From Pyrrhoderma lamaoense (Eukaryota > Basidiomycota > Agaricomycetes > Hymenochaetales > Hymenochaetaceae): a stretch of 64,000 nt of DNA. The notes below the pieces were generated by a model, which was not told the DNA's origin, made no database searches, and saw nothing but the letters and a program-made list of their open reading frames with translations. Of this stretch, positions 60,241 through 64,000 are shown piece after piece; position 1 is the stretch's first letter, and each line of letters starts with the position of its first letter. The stretch spans positions 2,046,001 through 2,110,000 of the forward strand of contig NBAZ01000002.1 of NCBI GenBank assembly GCA_002794735.1, written 5' to 3'. Position numbers and translations under genes: made by a program.

Positions 60241-62897
60241 CTAAGAGTCTTTCAGAAATCTCCGTATCTCGTCCAACCCTTCGTCTCGAGTCCAGAATCC
60301 TGTTATATCCTCTGGAGCACCCTTATTCTCATCGCTTTGATCATTGACAGGAGTAACTTCCCTTAGTCTCTTCGTCTCAGCTTCTAGATCATCAATACCC
60401 AGGCTTCTCAGATACCACCCCTTTACCGCTCTTTCTGCTGCTTCTTCACGCTTCGCCATCTCGCTTCCCTTCCATAAAGCTCGCTCAAGTATATGTCGTA
60501 CAATTAAGCGAGCTAGTCGGTGAGCGTGGGAAGCGCACAACGCTACAACAAGAGTCGGTAGAAGCAAAGCAACACGTGCGTTGTGTACATTGACATGGAA
60601 GGGTAGGCCTGAATCAGAAGGCAGGGAAGACGAAGCTAGTTCAGGTGAGTTTGTGGCTCCTGTGATGGCATCTGAAGAAGTAGATGGAGAGAAGTGTTCT
60701 GGTCTAAAAAGATACACTAGTGCAGAGTTTGTTAGGGCAGATAGCCACGCGAGAAAACTCTAAAACACTTTATCAGAAAAGTATGAGAAATGGTCCAAAC
60801 TGGTGATTAATTACCAAGGTATCTAGCCACGGTCCTATGGAGTCTGTGCGAAATGGAATCGGTCTCCTAAAATGAGTTGTGATTTTGAATGCATCACTTC
60901 TCATTTCTAGCCAGTTGTTAATAAGAGCCATCACTGTACAGTTGGGTACATAGGTGTGAGTATCCGAAGATATAGTGAATATTTTGAGAAACATACAAGG
61001 TGCTAAAGGCCAGATTGTACTCCATAGTGAGACATATCCAAATTGGGTAACCATCTCGCTATAGTCCTCAAAAAGGGTATAGTCAGGCAGAGCAGCCTCA
61101 TGACGGACACGAGCTAAAAACTCGCGTTCACTTCGACCAGCACGATCTTCGTCTTCGAAAACCACACGTTTCCCATTGACTCCAGAAGTCTTTTTCATGT
61201 CGATGCTATTTGAGCTTGAGGATGATGATGATCTTGATTTTGGTTTCAAATTAGGGGGCGTAGATTTGTATTCTTCGAATTTACGCATGATGAAAGGCAA
61301 TCCTATTTCATTGAAAGTGTTGACAGCTGATTGTGTCACCGTATAAGCAAACATCTGATTCTGAAGACGCGCGGGATCCGTCTTGGCTCCACTTGCCCAG
61401 ACATTGAGATCGATCTTTTTGCTTGCCATAGCACCATTCACCACATCACCAGCCTCCCCAGACGCTGTACCGTTAATGAAATCTGCTGCTCGAGTAGCGT
61501 GTTCACCAACTACAGCGCTCGTCAGAAAAAGCGTCTGAGAGACAACAATCATGAGTTGTTCGCCAAATGGCATGTATACGAAGGCGGATAAGAACAGGCC
61601 CAAGTAGGCAACAATTGCGGAAAGAGCAAAGGTCTTCAATGTCAGCGAAGCTTCGTGAGTAGATTGGTGCGCGTGGTTCTCCCAGTTAGTAAGCTTCTTA
61701 GCATATGACTGATAAACTCGAAGGACTTGGGGGACAAGGGCAGCAAACATTAATGTTGGGGTGAACGACTATAGTGGTATTATTAGCTACTACGAGTGAC
61801 AAGTTGGACACATCCTTACCACAAAAAGAGCACCGGGGCCTTTATACAGTTGTGTTACAAAAGCTTCGATAATAAAAATGATAGTGAGCAAGGTAGCAAG
61901 AAAAGTGGCGAAAAGTAGGATGATAGGGAAGCTTGCAAATAGCCTTAGATCTCGTTTCCACCATGGGAACTTCATGCCCTCACTGCTAAGGTCTTTGTAC
62001 TGAGCACGTCGTCTCTCAACACGGAAAGAGCCACGGGTACCCCATCTGATGGATAATTCTCGTTCACGAATTCGCCAAATTTCGACAAAAGCAACAGACC
62101 ATAGCACAAGGAGGATAGAATAAATTGCGTTGTAAGGCATATGTAATAGATAAAAAGAAATTCCTAGGACTGCACAATAGATTAAAGAACGAGTGTAAGA
62201 TGAGAGGAAGGCGAAGTATAGTGCAACGGCTTCTCCGAAACGGTCCCGAAGCCTGTCAAGAGTTGTGTTTGATAGTCCAAATCCGATTTGGCGACGTGTC
62301 CAGCTTCGCACCCAGAGGTCATTAAATTCATGATCGTGTAGTGCAAAGACGCCTTCCACGCGAGACCAGATCTCATTGCCTGGATCTATACCAAGGCCAC
62401 CGTCAAGAGGTGTTGAAGTAATGAATTCATATACAAGCCGTAGCCGATCAGACGGTGAGAGTGTTGTTGAATCAGTAAACGCCGAGGGGTCATGCGACTC
62501 TGCCTGCTGGGTGAGGAGTTCTGCCACTGGCAACCCTCTGAGGAAGTCTGTGTATCTTCAGTTTTTGAAGGAGAAGTTATTCCTGTTATTTCATTGTGAT
62601 TGTTCCACATCGCATCGATACGCACCTCTCGCGTTGCATGAGTTTTGAAAGGCGCTTCGGAGGAGCCCATACAAATACAAGTATTTGGCCATTCTTCTGT
62701 CCACGCTTGCCACTGACGCGCATCCCTCCAACATTGCGCAATGTCTCAAGGAGCCTCAAATATTCTGCTTCAGCAGCCTCGGCAGCTGCATGTGCTTCAT
62801 GCTTTGACAAGAATTTATGGTCATGAGTGGGACCAGCACGGAATACGATGACAAGATCTACGTCCGGGTTGGTAGGTGCCTGCTTTTGAGGCGACAT
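60241..62897 (-). CDS. anoctamin/TMEM16 family lipid scramblase or channel
   Basis: Exons 62897-62626, 62555-61820, 61768-60997, 60933-60815 and 60759-60241 join cleanly into 805 residues, in the size range of the fungal scramblases afTMEM16 and nhTMEM16 (about 735). The N-terminal cytosolic domain is VDLVIVFRAG to ILVFVWAPP, followed by TDFLRGLPVAELL. Membrane segments begin with SLIYCAVLGISFYLLHMPY. Calcium-site residues are visible: Asp and Glu in FEDYSEMVTQFGYVSLWSTI, and Glu and Asp in MALINNWLEMRSDAFKI. A Ser-rich loop (SRSSSSSSSNSIDMKK) sits before FEDYSE. The long C-terminal tail is polar. The family scrambles phospholipids or conducts ions when calcium binds; in yeast the relative Ist2 tethers ER to plasma membrane. 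Confidence 0.95.
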
Positions 62898-64000
62898 CAG
62901 TACTGAATGCGTTGACGAGGCCTAGCGGGTGGTGGTCTATTTCAAAGAGCCGAGTAGTAGAAGGCAGCATTACCACCAGCATACAGGAGGCGTTGAGGCT
63001 TCCCTTCTTGATGTCATTATCTTACGTCATAGAATTGTACAAATAAACTCAAGCGTTGATCTTCACCTTCTGTGGTGGCCTTTGCTCCAGTAGCTTTATA
63101 TTTCTAGATCCGTGTGTTTATGTGTAAAATCAATAAAACTTTTCTCAGGGAACTGGTTTCGAATGGGTGATACGGATAACATCACTGCTAGTACTGTTCA
63201 TGCTCACGTTGGCTATCGGATATCATAAGAAGCCGATTTCTACTTGAGTATAATATCGCCCATGTATTTTATGATCCACGAGGCACAGTATAAACCTGAG
63301 GAAATTTCATTGAAATTGTGGACACCAGGCGAAAAAGGGTATCGGACTTTCTACATTGAAATGAGACGTCGGAAGAAGCACGGGGACTGATCGAAAAGGA
63401 GCTTGCATAGAGTTTCGAGTATTAAAAAAGTCTAGAAAAGTAGTTCCATCATTTGGACAGCCTTTGGTATAATTGGAACACCATTTGTGACTATTCTTAG
63501 CTGGTTCCCTTGTATTTTTAATGGTACGTGTACAAAAAGTATCGTAATAGTCATGTTACGAGGGAAAGTTGCGGATATAGATTGTGAGGAATTCATCTAA
63601 GACAAATAACCTTAACCTTACAACGATGACTCAGTTGATCTGGACCATGGCGCCTCCCCTGTCAGTCTTCTCCGTTCCACGTCGAACGGACAGGAACTAG
63701 GGTAACAATCGCACAAGCAGCCAATATAGTGGCTAGAAGCGGGTGTAGAGTGGCTTAGAATCCATATTACACACTAGCAAAAGAGTGAGCTAATTAAGTG
63801 GTCAGAAAGAAGATTTGGCGACAAACAGCGGCATGGTTTGTGCATGTGTTGTTGAAAGAATCTGGATAAGGATAAGACGGCGGAGAAGTGAAGAGAGCCG
63901 TTATGTATTGTAGGATCAGGGTACATGTACTTGTGAGAAAAAATGAAGAGTGAAGTAGGAACGGGAGTGAAGCCACGAAAGAGATGGACAAACAAATTTG
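62898..64000. other. upstream of anoctamin; no supported gene
   Basis: About 1.1 kb to the window edge. On the + strand a short stretch at 63240-63388 (MYFMIHEAQYKPEEISLKLW) is open but unrecognised. Overlapping - frames near 63774-63995 have the skewed Ser/Phe/His composition of non-coding DNA. The anoctamin promoter should lie at 62898-63200. Confidence 0.4.

Noticed and set aside
62545..62630. An apparent frameshift in the anoctamin after QRER
   Set aside because: A 70-base intron with donor GTGCGT at 62625 and acceptor CTGAAG just before 62555 restores the family reading RYTDFLRGLP.
1..64000. CRISPR arrays, bacterial operons, insertion sequences, rRNA genes, or clear LTR or DNA transposons
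   Set aside because: No regular spaced repeats, no terminal repeats with a transposase or reverse transcriptase, and the intron-rich layout excludes a bacterial origin. Divergent or degraded transposon scraps in the gene-poor gaps cannot be excluded by eye.

Overview
This window looks like nuclear DNA of a filamentous basidiomycete, most likely an Agaricomycete. Genes lie on both strands, carry many GT-AG introns of about 45-70 bases, and are not arranged in operons. Diagnostic content includes an AA9 lytic polysaccharide monooxygenase, a GH92 mannosidase, a GT90/CAP10 glycosyltransferase, a fungal anoctamin, the remains of a NACHT-WD40 gene, WW-like membrane proteins of a kind I associate with Agaricomycetes, and a 43-residue pheromone-type precursor ending in a CaaX box. 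I cannot name the species.

Layout. 1-3.1 kb: a possible partial exon at the edge, then a five-exon acidic hypothetical gene (+). 3.4-10.3 kb: an ABCC-type full transporter (-). 10.5-13.6 kb: no convincing gene apart from one 188-codon open frame. 13.9-16.9 kb: WW/transmembrane copy A (+). 17.2-21.1 kb: GH92 (-). 21.6-22.7 kb: acidic hypothetical, a paralogue of the gene at 1.9 kb (-). 24.1-26.3 kb: GT90 (+). 26.5-28.7 kb: class II DAHP synthase (-). 30.1-31.4 kb: AA9 LPMO (-). 33.6-35.2 kb: arrestin-like (+). 36.0 kb: pheromone precursor (-). 37.2-43.7 kb: WW/TM copies B (-) and C (+), head to head. 44.1-45.6 kb and 53.0-54.4 kb: two methyltransferase family 16 genes (-). 46.4-48.1 kb: GPI-type pepsin (-). 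52 kb: small C2H2 zinc-finger gene (+). 54.5-56.4 kb: mitochondrial rhomboid protease (+). 57.5-59.6 kb: NACHT-WD40 pseudogene (+). 60.2-62.9 kb: anoctamin (-).

The genes do not form one pathway. Several serve secretion and the cell surface (GH92, GT90, LPMO, pepsin); others serve aromatic amino-acid synthesis (DAHP synthase), membrane transport and lipids (ABCC, anoctamin), mitochondrial proteolysis (rhomboid) and signalling (pheromone, arrestin). Two features stand out. One is the pheromone-like CaaX gene, too short for ordinary gene calling. The other is a repeated pattern: in at least 13 places, in eight otherwise conserved genes, the reading frame is lost by exactly one missing base, usually in a short homopolymer. 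That points to consensus errors in the assembly rather than to that many dead genes. By contrast, GT90, LPMO, arrestin, anoctamin and the acidic gene at 1.9 kb can each be followed through every exon without a break.
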